Positions 8,536 to 16,288 of a stretch of DNA of 64,000 nucleotides are shown piece after piece. Positions within the stretch are counted from its first letter, which is position 1. Each line of letters starts with the position of its first letter. Location of the stretch: contig NZ_PJIM01000003.1 of assembly GCF_002929295.1 (NCBI RefSeq), positions 372,001 through 436,000 of the forward strand, read 5' to 3'. This stretch comes from Arthrobacter sp. SX1312. GTDB lineage: Bacteria > Actinomycetota > Actinomycetes > Actinomycetales > Micrococcaceae. Both the position numbers and the translations under genes were made by a program. The notes under the pieces were generated by a model that saw nothing but the letters and a program-made list of their open reading frames with translations, did not search any database and had not been told where the DNA came from.

Positions 8536-9762
8536 ATGCGATTCGGAGACATGCTGCGCCAGGCGCGCACCGCTGCGGGACTGACGCAGGCGGAACTGGG
8601 AGACGGGGTCTACTCCACCCAGTTCGTCTCCCTGCTGGAGCGCGGGCTGCGCCAACCCACGCCGGACATGGTGCAGCATCTCGCCGCGCGGCTCGGTATG
8701 GACGCCCGGACCCTGGGCTGGTGGGTGGAACAGCCGGCCGCCGATGACCAGCCGGGCCTCACCAGCGCCATGTTCGCCGCGAACTACGCGCGGGACATGC
8801 ACGACAACGCCCTGGCAGCATCCGAGGCGGAACACGCCGCGAGCATCGCCCACGAGCAGCGGAACGCCCCAGCCTGGTGGGACATGTCCATGCTCCAGGC
8901 CCAATCGCTGATCGGCCTGCGCCGGCTCGACGAGGCGGAGAACGTCCTGCTGTCCATGGACAGGTCGTCGCTGATGGTCGCCACACCCGAACTGCGCTCG
9001 GTCGTCCAGGGGCGGCTGTCCACCATCGCGCGGAACGCGGGACGGCTCGCCGAAGCCCTCGAGCTCGCGCGCCGTTCGATGGGGCTTGCCGCCGGACTCC
9101 CGGACCATGCACCGGCCCGCCTGCAGGCGGCCTTCATCCTCATCGCCGCCCTCTCCGTCAAAGGGGAACTGGACGAGGCATGGGAGGTGGCGACGAGCCT
9201 GGACATCAGCGACGGAATGCTGACCGTGCCGTCACTCCTCGTCGCCCGAGGGGCCTGGGCGATCGGCAACGTCGCCTTCCGCCGTGGGGACCCGGAGGTC
9301 GGCGAGAAGTACTACGCGCTCGCGGGCGAGCTGCTGCTGCCGCAGGCGGACCTGCAGACCTGGACCGAGTTCCACTGCGCCAGCGCCGGCTACAAACTGG
9401 TCCTGGGGTTCGTGGACGACTCGGTCCGGGCCTCGCTCGCCAACGCCGAGCTCGGGCTCCGGATCATCGGTACCGAGATCCAACGGCTGGAACTCCAGCT
9501 CGCGCAGGTCAGGCTCGCTCTCCTGACGGCGGACCTCGATACGGCGGAAGAGCTGCTGAAGCGCCTGATCGACCAGCGCGATCTGCTCGACTTCGAGTCC
9601 GAGACGGGGCTCGAGGAGAGCCTCGGCCTGTACTACGCGGCGCGCCGGTCCCCCAGGCAGGCCGCCCACCACCTGACCGCTGCGGCGCACCTGCACTCCG
9701 AGGCCGGTGCGGAAGAGAAAGCACGCGAACTCCTGGACCAGATCCGGCCCCTCTCCGACTGA
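8536..9762 (+). CDS. XRE-family regulator with TPR-like sensor domain
   Basis: A 408-residue cytosolic regulator. Residues about 1-65 form a helix-turn-helix domain (MLRQARTAAGLTQAELGDGV, then FVSLLERGLRQPTPDMVQHL). The remainder is a long array of helical pairs rich in Ala, Leu and Glu, typical of TPR peptide- or protein-sensing domains. I placed the start at 8536 because GGGGGA (8522-8527) is 8 bases upstream; the earlier ATG at 8527 touches that site and would have no spacing. It is followed by a secreted propeller protein, but a 185-base gap with a small hairpin separates them, so a regulatory link is only possible. Confidence 0.85.
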   Translation: MRFGDMLRQARTAAGLTQAELGDGVYSTQFVSLLERGLRQPTPDMVQHLAARLGMDARTLGWWVEQPAADDQPGLTSAMFAANYARDMHDNALAASEAEHAASIAHEQRNAPAWWDMSMLQAQSLIGLRRLDEAENVLLSMDRSSLMVATPELRSVVQGRLSTIARNAGRLAEALELARRSMGLAAGLPDHAPARLQAAFILIAALSVKGELDEAWEVATSLDISDGMLTVPSLLVARGAWAIGNVAFRRGDPEVGEKYYALAGELLLPQADLQTWTEFHCASAGYKLVLGFVDDSVRASLANAELGLRIIGTEIQRLELQLAQVRLALLTADLDTAEELLKRLIDQRDLLDFESETGLEESLGLYYAARRSPRQAAHHLTAAAHLHSEAGAEEKARELLDQIRPLSD

Positions 9763-9867
9763 CCGGCACCGCTCTTTAGGGTCGTGGGACGGTCGACACC
9801 CGTCCGGTGCGGTCCTACCATGGCAGGTGCGCGAATGCCCTTGGGCACCAGGGCCGCGCCCGTCGGA

Positions 9868-9887
9868 AAGCGGCCCAGCCGCCGCTT
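9868..9887. terminator. Short hairpin between XRE and ScyD-like genes
   Basis: A 7-bp stem (9868-9874 with 9881-9887) and 6-base loop followed by TCTC. It may be a weak terminator for the XRE gene or part of the leader of the downstream gene. Confidence 0.3.
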
Positions 9888-9947
9888 CTCGGTGCTGGGG
9901 CCGGTAACAGCGTCTCGTGATGAAACGCACCCCATAGGACATCCATC

Positions 9948-11126
9948 ATGCAGGGTAAGAACACGCCCATCGTGGCGGCGGCACTCGCCGTCGCCCTCCT
10001 GTCCACTGCCGGCGCCGCCACGGCGTCCCCCACAGTGACCATCTCCGCGCACCGCGGCGGGACGGTGACGGCCGGCGACACGACCGAACTGGCCACCGGA
10101 CTCGTCAGCCCGCTCCGCGTGGGCATGGGTCGCGACAACACCGCCTACGTCTCGCAGAACTTCGCGGGCAGACTCACCAGCGTGGACCGCAGCAGGACCG
10201 TCGCCACGGTGCTCGATCGTCCCGGCATCGAGATCGGCAGCGTGTCCATCACCAAGGGCGACGTGTACTACACCGAGAGCGCCGGCGGCCCGGGCAGTCC
10301 CGACCCGGTCGTCGCCAAGGTCAGCGTCCTCGAGGACGGCGAGCCGCGCGTGCTCGCGGACCTCGCCGCGCTCGAGACCGAGAACAACTACGACGCCGAC
10401 AACGAGTACGGGTTCCAGGACCTCCCCGAGGAGTGCGCGGCCCAGCTCCCCCAGGACCTGCTCCCCTTCCTGCTCCCGCACGGAGGCGACGCCTACTCGC
10501 ACCCCTACGCGACGGCGGCGTCCCACTCGGGACGTCACGTGTACGTCGCCGATGCCGGGGCCAACGTCATCTGGACCGTGGACACGCGGCGCGAGACGGT
10601 CGACGCGACCGTCCTCGAACCGGTGGCCACGCCGGTCACGCAGGAGCTCCTCACCTCACTCAAGGGACAGGGCATCGCGCTTCCCGATTGTGTCCTCGGC
10701 CTGACGTTCAACTCCGAACCCGTCCCCACCGACATCGAGTCCGGTCCCGACGGCCTGCTGTACCTGACGTCGCTGCCCGGGGTCCCGGAGGATCCGACGC
10801 TCGGGTCGGTGCGCAGCTTCGATCCCAGGTCGGGTGACGTCGAGCTCGTCGTCTCCGGTCTGACCTCGCCCACCGGGCTGGCCTTCGACCGCCGCGGCAA
10901 CCTGTTCGTGGCCGAGCTGTTCGCCGACAGGATCTCGGTCATCGCGGCGGGGACCGAGGAGGCAGTGCCCTTCCGCGAGGTCACCCGGCCCGCCGACGTC
11001 GAGGTGGACGGCAAGTACCTCTACGCGACCACCAACGCAGTAGCGGGCAACCCCGGACCCGAAGCTCTCCCGACCCAGCCGCAGGGCACCCTCGAGCGGA
11101 CCCGCCTGAACTACGGCAGGAGGTAG
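9948..11126 (+). CDS. Secreted ScyD/ScyE-family beta-propeller protein
   Basis: A 392-residue exported protein. The N-terminus is a clear signal peptide (NTPIVAAALAVALLSTAGAATAS, cleavage after about residue 26). The mature part reads as repeated NHL/SMP-30-like blades: LATGLVSPLRVGMGRDNTAY, GDVYYTES, SHSGRHVYVADAGANVIWTV, TDIESGPDGLLYLTSLPG and SPTGLAFDRRGNLFVAELF. This matches the ScyD/ScyE family, named after cyanobacterial scytonemin genes but widespread in actinobacteria with unknown function. No catalytic residues can be assigned. It converges on the ion channel gene, with a strong hairpin between. Confidence 0.82.
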   Translation: MQGKNTPIVAAALAVALLSTAGAATASPTVTISAHRGGTVTAGDTTELATGLVSPLRVGMGRDNTAYVSQNFAGRLTSVDRSRTVATVLDRPGIEIGSVSITKGDVYYTESAGGPGSPDPVVAKVSVLEDGEPRVLADLAALETENNYDADNEYGFQDLPEECAAQLPQDLLPFLLPHGGDAYSHPYATAASHSGRHVYVADAGANVIWTVDTRRETVDATVLEPVATPVTQELLTSLKGQGIALPDCVLGLTFNSEPVPTDIESGPDGLLYLTSLPGVPEDPTLGSVRSFDPRSGDVELVVSGLTSPTGLAFDRRGNLFVAELFADRISVIAAGTEEAVPFREVTRPADVEVDGKYLYATTNAVAGNPGPEALPTQPQGTLERTRLNYGRR

Positions 11127-11148
11127 CCCCTGCACCGAGTCCCTCCAC

Positions 11149-11179
11149 CGACGACGCGTCCCACCGGGGCGCGTCGTCG
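11149..11179. terminator. Bidirectional terminator between convergent genes
   Basis: A 14-bp stem (11149-11162 with 11166-11179, one G-T pair, 3-base loop) lies between the stops of the plus-strand propeller gene and the minus-strand channel gene, so it can serve both. Confidence 0.7.
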
Positions 11180-11190
11180 CGCGCCCGGGG

Positions 11191-11946
11191 TCATCCCTCC
11201 CGGTCGGTGCTCACCTCGCCTGCACGAACGAAGGCACCATCGGCCGCCGGGGCAGGAACGGACGCGGCGGCTCTCGGCGCCGGATCGGCCCCGCGCAGGA
11301 AGTACGCTCCGAGCGACCCCGCGAGCGTCGCGAAGACGGCCACCGAGTACACCGCGAGCAGGACCTGCAGGATGCGCGCGAAGGAGGTCGTCGGGGTGAG
11401 GCCAGTCCCCGTGATCGTCGCCATCGCGGCCTCGAACAGGGCGTCCGCGTACGAGTCGTGCGTGCCGGTCGCGTAGAGCAGCTGGCTCGATGCCAGGACC
11501 ACGACGGCGGTCACGGCCGCGAGCCAGCCGATACGGCTGGACAGCAGGCGACCCGCCGACCGTGAACCCCGGATGCCCGCGGAGACGATCCCTCCGAAGC
11601 GGGCGAAACGCGCGAGACGCACGAAGCGCAGCGCCTGCAGGGCACGGAAGAACCGCAGGAACGGCACGAGGAGGAACACGACCTGCCACCAGTTCTTCGT
11701 CCAGAACGCCCTGCTGAACCCGGCGATGTAGGCGCGCAGGAGGAATTCGGCGACGAAGACGGACCAGAAGATCCACCCCACCACGGTGAACGCCGTGATC
11801 ACACCGGCGCCCGTCGCCAGCAGCTGCCCCAGGACGACGAACAGGAAGATCACGCCGAGGACGCCCATCGGCCTGTCGAGTCTCGCGGCCGCTGCCTCCG
11901 CCCGCTCCAGCCCCGCGCGTTCACTGCGCGCCGTCGCCGTGCTCAT
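11191..11946 (-). CDS. Voltage-sensor-like ion channel with unusual selectivity filter
   Basis: A 251-residue membrane protein with the layout of a voltage-gated cation channel. Three hydrophobic helices come first (GVIFLFVVLGQLLATGAG, VVGWIFWSVFVAEFLLRAYI, WWQVVFLLVPFLRFF). An Arg-periodic S4-like helix follows (RFFRALQALRFVRLARFARF), then a helix, a pore loop and a last helix (LLAVYSVAVFATLAGSLGAY). The pore loop reads MATITGTGLTPTT where potassium channels have T(V/I)GYG(D/N), so the Tyr is replaced by Thr and the acidic residue is missing. Potassium selectivity is therefore uncertain. It overlaps the DUF421 gene by 4 bases and is probably the last gene of that operon. Confidence 0.82.
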   Translation of the reverse strand: MSTATARSERAGLERAEAAAARLDRPMGVLGVIFLFVVLGQLLATGAGVITAFTVVGWIFWSVFVAEFLLRAYIAGFSRAFWTKNWWQVVFLLVPFLRFFRALQALRFVRLARFARFGGIVSAGIRGSRSAGRLLSSRIGWLAAVTAVVVLASSQLLYATGTHDSYADALFEAAMATITGTGLTPTTSFARILQVLLAVYSVAVFATLAGSLGAYFLRGADPAPRAAASVPAPAADGAFVRAGEVSTDREG

Positions 11947-12467
11947 CGCGCCCGTCCCGGGTAGCCGCTGACCCCCTCCAGGGCCGAACCGCTACCCCGC
12001 GTGCTGCCGGAAATCACGCTGAGCTTCCCGTTCGTCTCGAGCACCACGGCGGCAACGGAGGACAGGTCGCCCGAACCCGTGCCGCGCACCGCCTGGAACA
12101 CTTCCGATTCCGTGAGCCGGTTCCGGCGCAACTCGTCCCTCTGCAGTTCCCCGTCCACGACCAGCGCGACGGGCTTCGCCGTCACCACGCCGCGGGCCTT
12201 CGGCCACCGCGCCGAGACCCAGGCCACCACCCATTGGAGGCCCACGAGCAACGCCAGGGCAGCCAGGCCCTCGGCGTACGCGACGTCGGAGCTGAGCAGG
12301 ATCGTCGCAAGCGTCGATCCGAGGGCCACGGTGATGATGAAGTCGAACGCGTTGAGCTGGCCCAGGGTCCGCTTGCCCGAGAGTCGGAGAACCCCCACGA
12401 GGGTGGCGTAGGAGACGGTACCCACGATGAGGACCCGGAGAACATCCGCCCAGGAGTCGAACCACAT
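11943..12467 (-). CDS. DUF421 (YetF-type) membrane protein
   Basis: A 174-residue protein of the DUF421/YetF family. Three N-terminal membrane helices (VLRVLIVGTVSYATLVGVLR, FDFIITVALGSTLATILL, LAALALLVGLQWVVAWVSAR) are separated by the signature SGKRTLGQLNAFDF. A small soluble domain follows, with KPVALVVDGELQRDELRRNR and a tail containing LETNGKLSVI. The family's biochemical role is unsettled; some members act in spores or stress. The gene lies 9 bases after the copper-storage gene and overlaps the channel start by 4 bases, which indicates one transcript. Confidence 0.88.
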   Translation of the reverse strand: MWFDSWADVLRVLIVGTVSYATLVGVLRLSGKRTLGQLNAFDFIITVALGSTLATILLSSDVAYAEGLAALALLVGLQWVVAWVSARWPKARGVVTAKPVALVVDGELQRDELRRNRLTESEVFQAVRGTGSGDLSSVAAVVLETNGKLSVISGSTRGSGSALEGVSGYPGRAR

Positions 12468-12476
12468 ATGCGCCGC

Positions 12477-12884
12477 CTACGCCATCGACGAGAGCAGTGC
12501 GTCACACGCCTGCTCGCACCGTCGGCAGGCCTCTGCACACACCCGACAGTGCTCGTGCATCTCCGCGTGCTGGGCGCATTCGTCCCCGCACGCCCTGCAG
12601 GCGGCCCGGCAGGCTTCGAGAACGGCCCGGCTCAGGTTCGCGTCATAGCCGGTGTGACGGGAGAGGACGCGACCAGTGCTGTCGCAGACGTCGGCACAGT
12701 CGAGGTTCGTCCGGATGCACCTGCGCAGCTCGGCCACCATGTCCTCGGCGAGGCAGGCATCAGCACATGCCGTGCAGGTCTGGGCACATTCAATGCATGC
12801 CTCGATACATTCGACCAGCAGGTCGCGGTCGAACCCATCGCGTCCCTGGGGGTAGGTGTCGAGCATGGCGCCGACGTTCGTCAT
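12477..12884 (-). CDS. Four-helix-bundle copper storage protein, Csp3-like
   Basis: A 135-residue protein with 18 Cys, spaced so that they face the inside of a four-helix bundle (CIEACIECAQTC, CTACADAC, CRAACRACGDEC, CRVCAEACRRCEQAC). This is the hallmark of Csp proteins, which bind many Cu(I) ions through thiolates. There is no signal peptide, so it corresponds to the cytosolic Csp3 group. It is upstream of DUF421 and the channel gene on the same strand, with a 9-base gap. A copper-responsive operator could not be recognised. Confidence 0.9.
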   Translation of the reverse strand: MTNVGAMLDTYPQGRDGFDRDLLVECIEACIECAQTCTACADACLAEDMVAELRRCIRTNLDCADVCDSTGRVLSRHTGYDANLSRAVLEACRAACRACGDECAQHAEMHEHCRVCAEACRRCEQACDALLSSMA

Positions 12885-12947
12885 GAAATTCTCCCTGGAT
12901 TGTTCGACAGGATCCGTGCCCGGCCGGACACCCTTTCGACAGTACGC

Positions 12948-13496
12948 TTAGTAGTTTGCGAGATTCCAGCGGTCATCCGAATCGATACGCTCCGGTGATC
13001 TTCGGTGTCCGGGCCGGAAGCGGCGGATGCTGTACACGATGAAGAGGGCCGCGAGCACACCGGACAGGGCGAGACCCGGACCCACGCTCCACCCGCCCGG
13101 GATCCACCACGTCGCGCTCAGGGGCCACCATCCCGGAGCCGGGGGCTGCATGCCCCACAGGACCCCGAGCAGGACGAGCCCGAGGGCCCCCGAGAAACTG
13201 AGGACGATGTTCCGCTTGGTCCTCACGCCCTGCGCGGCCGCCGCGAAGGCCTTCTCCTTGACCGGCCGGAGCCACCGCCGCGCCCAGTCGTACTGCTGGG
13301 CCAGGACGGCCAGGCCCGCGACGAGCGCCAGCAGGCCCGGCCCCGGAAGGACGAGCGCGGCGATGCCGATCAGCACCAGCAGCCACCCGACCACGAGGCC
13401 GAGGATGCGATGGGCACCCTGGGGCCTGGTGCGCCCGGCGGAACTGGAGCCGTTCGACCTCCTCCGGTGGCCTTGTCGATGCCTAGGTCGATGCAT
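12948..13496 (-). CDS. PGPGW-domain (TIGR02611-type) membrane protein
   Basis: A 182-residue membrane protein. After a basic, low-complexity start come hydrophobic helices with the family core LVLIGIAALVLPGPGLLALV, then the basic RRWLRPVKEKAFAAA region, followed by two more helices (IVLSFSGALGLVLLGVLWGM and PGLALSGVLAALFIVYSI). The LPGPG motif identifies the family, whose function is unknown. It diverges from glsB; the Csp gene starts 63 bases downstream of its stop, so all four minus-strand genes might share a transcript. The N-terminal start is uncertain because the first 25 residues look unstructured. Confidence 0.75.
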   Translation of the reverse strand: MHRPRHRQGHRRRSNGSSSAGRTRPQGAHRILGLVVGWLLVLIGIAALVLPGPGLLALVAGLAVLAQQYDWARRWLRPVKEKAFAAAAQGVRTKRNIVLSFSGALGLVLLGVLWGMQPPAPGWWPLSATWWIPGGWSVGPGLALSGVLAALFIVYSIRRFRPGHRRSPERIDSDDRWNLANY

Positions 13497-13673
13497 CCGA
13501 ATTATTCAGTAGGCTTCTCATTCCTCTATGATGGATACCGATCGACGCCGGGGGCAAGGACCACGGCCGCGTATGCCGGGCTTGCCACACCGCCCGGAGC
13601 ATGGCCGGCAGGAGTCCCGACCGGCTGGCCCCCATACTTCCCGCGCAGCGCGGACCTCAGAAGGAGACTCATC

Positions 13674-13934
13674 ATGATCGGATTCATCATCGCCGGCCTC
13701 ATCATCGGCGCACTCGCTCGACTCATCAAGCCCGGCAAGCAGAACCTCGGCCTGATCGCCACGCTCCTGCTCGGCATCGTCGGATCCCTCATCGGCGGCA
13801 CCATCGCGAGCTTCCTCGGCACCGGACAGATCATGGAACTGAACGTGATCGGCTTCATCGTCTCGGTCATCGCAGCAGTACTCCTGATCGGCGTCGCCGA
13901 GAGCCTCTCGGGTCGCCGTCGCGTCACCCGCTGA
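13674..13934 (+). CDS. glsB: GlsB/YeaQ/YmgE-family stress membrane protein
   Basis: An 86-residue protein with three hydrophobic helices and the family pattern: FIIAGLIIGALARLIKPG at the start, a Gly-rich centre (LLLGIVGSLIGGTIASFLG) and a final helix with a short basic tail. The family is described as a small inner-membrane stress-response or Asp23-anchor protein. The ATG at 13674 has a strong AAGGAG 7 bases upstream. A strong terminator follows 17 bases after the stop, so it is a single-gene transcript. Confidence 0.9.
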   Translation: MIGFIIAGLIIGALARLIKPGKQNLGLIATLLLGIVGSLIGGTIASFLGTGQIMELNVIGFIVSVIAAVLLIGVAESLSGRRRVTR

Positions 13935-13951
13935 TCCATCCCGGCATGAGC

Positions 13952-13977
13952 GAAGGGGCGGCCCCGGCCGCCCCTTC
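13952..13977 (+). terminator. Terminator after glsB
   Basis: A near-perfect GC-rich stem (13952-13963 with 13966-13977), whose 3' arm runs into TTCTTC, lies 17 bases after the glsB stop. Confidence 0.75.
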
Positions 13978-14100
13978 TTCGTGTCCGGCACGTGCCGCCA
14001 CTTTCGCTCGTTCACCCAGTACCCGTGCCCACGGAACGTCCAGCTTGCGGGTGTAGCGTTAATGCCAGATGGGGCACAGATTCGTTCGGAAGGCTCAATC

Positions 14101-15294
14101 ATGAACAAGAACTGGCGCTGGCTCCCCGCCGGCATCGTCCCGGTCGTCATCGTCACCGCCGCGGTCAGCGGGTCCGCCGTCGCCGAAGCCCAACCGCAGC
14201 TCCCTGCGAAGACCGCGCAGGAACTGCTCGAATTCGTGGCGACCAGCGCTGAGGACGCCTACTCCGGCACCGTCGAGCAGTCCTCGGACCTCGGCCTGCC
14301 CGACATCAGTATGGCCACCCCTCCGGGCGGCACCTCCAGTTCGGATCCCACCTCCACCGCGCTCGAACTCCTCACCGCCGACCACACCGCGCAGGTCTAC
14401 GTCGACGGACCGGACCGGGCACGCGTCCAGGTGCTCGACCAGCTGGCCCAGCGCGACGTCGTCGTCAACCAGGACGACGTCTGGTTCTACGACTCCAGCG
14501 CCAACGAGGCCATGCACGCCGTCCTCCCCGACCGCGAATCGGCGAAGGCAGAGCTCGAGGCGAAACTGCAGGAGAAGGCCGCCGAGTACCCCGAACTGCA
14601 GGACGTCCCCCGCACCCCCGCGGAGCTCGCCGAGGTGTTCCTCGCGACGATCGACCCGTCCACCGAGGTGACCGTGGACGGCACGAGACGTGTGGCCGGT
14701 CGCAGCGCCTACGAACTGCGGCTCACCCCCGAGGACGCCACGACCCTGATCGGCTCCATCGCCGTCTCCGTCGACTCCGAGACCGGTGTCCCGCTCAGCG
14801 TCACCGTCCAGGCCAAGGGCCAGGAGGACGCCGCGTTCCAGGCCGGCTTCAGCGCCGTCGACTTCAGCACCCCCGACGCCGGCATCTTCGAGTTCACCCC
14901 GCCCGCCGACGCCACCGTCACCGAGGCACCCACGGTGGACGACGCCAGGGCCCGCATGGAGGCGAAGGACGAGCCCATCGCGACAGACGAGCCCGTGGTC
15001 ATCGGCGAAGGCTGGAGCACCATCGTGGAACTGCCCGCCGGCACCGCAGCGAAGCTCGGGGTCGCCCCGGGCAGCGGCGAGGCAGCCGGGATGGGCGACA
15101 TCATGGACATCAAGCCCGGTATGGACCCCGAGGAGGTCGCCGGAGCGCAGGCGATGCTGGACCAAGCCCTCACCGAGGTCGACGGCGGCAGCGCCCTGCA
15201 GACCTCCCTGGTCTCGGTGCTCGTCACCGACGACGGCCGCATCCTCGCGGGCGCCGTCGGCGTGGACCAGCTCGTCGCCGCAGCCCAGCGGTGA
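14101..15294 (+). CDS. Secreted LolA-like lipoprotein-carrier-fold protein
   Basis: A 397-residue exported protein. The N-terminus (NKNWRWLPAGIVPVVIVTAAVSG) is a signal peptide or anchor ending near AVAEAQ. The next part (KTAQELLEFVATSAEDAYSG, VQVLDQLAQRDVVVNQDDVWFYDS, GRSAYELRLTPED) has the pattern of the LolA/LppX-like beta half-barrel seen in actinobacterial surface proteins. There is no lipobox Cys. A ribosome site GGAAGG precedes the ATG. An ABC-2 type ATPase and permease follow within 50 bases, so it may sit on a shared transcript and act outside the membrane in export or in envelope sensing; that link is by context only. Confidence 0.78.
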   Translation: MNKNWRWLPAGIVPVVIVTAAVSGSAVAEAQPQLPAKTAQELLEFVATSAEDAYSGTVEQSSDLGLPDISMATPPGGTSSSDPTSTALELLTADHTAQVYVDGPDRARVQVLDQLAQRDVVVNQDDVWFYDSSANEAMHAVLPDRESAKAELEAKLQEKAAEYPELQDVPRTPAELAEVFLATIDPSTEVTVDGTRRVAGRSAYELRLTPEDATTLIGSIAVSVDSETGVPLSVTVQAKGQEDAAFQAGFSAVDFSTPDAGIFEFTPPADATVTEAPTVDDARARMEAKDEPIATDEPVVIGEGWSTIVELPAGTAAKLGVAPGSGEAAGMGDIMDIKPGMDPEEVAGAQAMLDQALTEVDGGSALQTSLVSVLVTDDGRILAGAVGVDQLVAAAQR

Positions 15295-15310
15295 TCGCCG
15301 AGAATCCAGC

Positions 15311-15336
15311 GGACCCCGCACTCCCGGTGCGGGTCC
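15311..15336 (+). promoter_or_regulatory. Hairpin directly before the ABC ATPase start
   Basis: A 10-bp stem with one bulged C (15311-15321 with 15327-15336, 5-base loop) ends 4 bases before the GTG at 15341. No Shine-Dalgarno separates the two. It could be a terminator of the upstream gene or a translation-limiting structure. Confidence 0.45.
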
Positions 15337-15340
15337 GCGG

Positions 15341-16288
15341 GTGAGCGCCGACGGGTTCGCGATCGAGACGCGAGGACTGACCAAGGAGTTCGGCCGCCAG
15401 AAAGCGGTGAACAGCGTGGACCTCGCCGTGCCCCGCGGCACCGTGTTCGGCTTCCTCGGCCCCAACGGGTCCGGGAAGACCACCACCATCCGTGTGCTCC
15501 TCGGCCTCGCCGCGGCATCCAGCGGCGAGATCCGGCTGCTCGACGGCGACATGCCGAAGGACGCGCGTGCCGTCCTGCCCCGCGTCGGAGCCCTCGTCGA
15601 AGGTCCCGCCATCTACCCGTTCCTCTCCGGACGCGCCAACCTGCAGCGGTTCGACGCCGCCGACCGCCACACCTCCCCCGCCACCCGCAACCGACGCGTG
15701 GACGCCGCCCTCGAGCGCGTGGGCCTCAGCCATGCGGCGAACAAGCGGGCGCACGCCTACTCGCTCGGCATGAAGCAGCGCCTCGGGATCGCCAACGCGC
15801 TGCTAGCCCCCCGGGACCTGCTGATCCTCGACGAACCCACCAACGGCCTCGACCCGCAGGGCACCCGCGAGGTCCGCAGCCTCATCCGGTCCCTGTCGGA
15901 GGACGGCACCACCATCTTCGTCTCCAGCCACCTGCTCGCCGAGGTGGAGCAGATGTGCACGATGATCGCCGTCATGAGCGCGGGGAGGCTCGTGGCCCAG
16001 GGCTCCCTCGACGAACTGCGGGACGGGGGCACGGTCCGGGTCCGCGTCACCACGCCGGACGTGTCCGATGCCCGCCGGGTCCTCACCGGCCTCGGCCTCC
16101 GCCCCGAACCCCACGGGCGCGACGACGTCGTCGCCGCCGAACTGGCGGTCCCCGGGCTCCTGCCCGAGGCCGTCAATGCCGCACTGGTCCATGCCGATGT
16201 GCGGGTCCGCGGCTTCGAGGCCAGCGGCGCCTCGCTCGAGGACCGCTTCGTCGCACTCACGGGAGAGGGATTCGACGTTGCCGGCTGA
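15341..16288 (+). CDS. ABC-2 type exporter, ATP-binding subunit
   Basis: A 315-residue ATPase of the drug/antibiotic or lipid exporter class. Motifs in order are Walker A GPNGSGKTTT near residue 48, the signature YSLGMKQRLGIANAL near 145, Walker B LLILDEPTNGLDPQG near 165 and the switch His in VSSHLL. A C-terminal extension of about 90 residues is typical of this class. The only suitable start is the GTG at 15341, immediately after a hairpin. The permease gene starts inside its end (11-base overlap), showing that they form one exporter. The substrate is unknown. Confidence 0.9.
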   Translation: MSADGFAIETRGLTKEFGRQKAVNSVDLAVPRGTVFGFLGPNGSGKTTTIRVLLGLAAASSGEIRLLDGDMPKDARAVLPRVGALVEGPAIYPFLSGRANLQRFDAADRHTSPATRNRRVDAALERVGLSHAANKRAHAYSLGMKQRLGIANALLAPRDLLILDEPTNGLDPQGTREVRSLIRSLSEDGTTIFVSSHLLAEVEQMCTMIAVMSAGRLVAQGSLDELRDGGTVRVRVTTPDVSDARRVLTGLGLRPEPHGRDDVVAAELAVPGLLPEAVNAALVHADVRVRGFEASGASLEDRFVALTGEGFDVAG

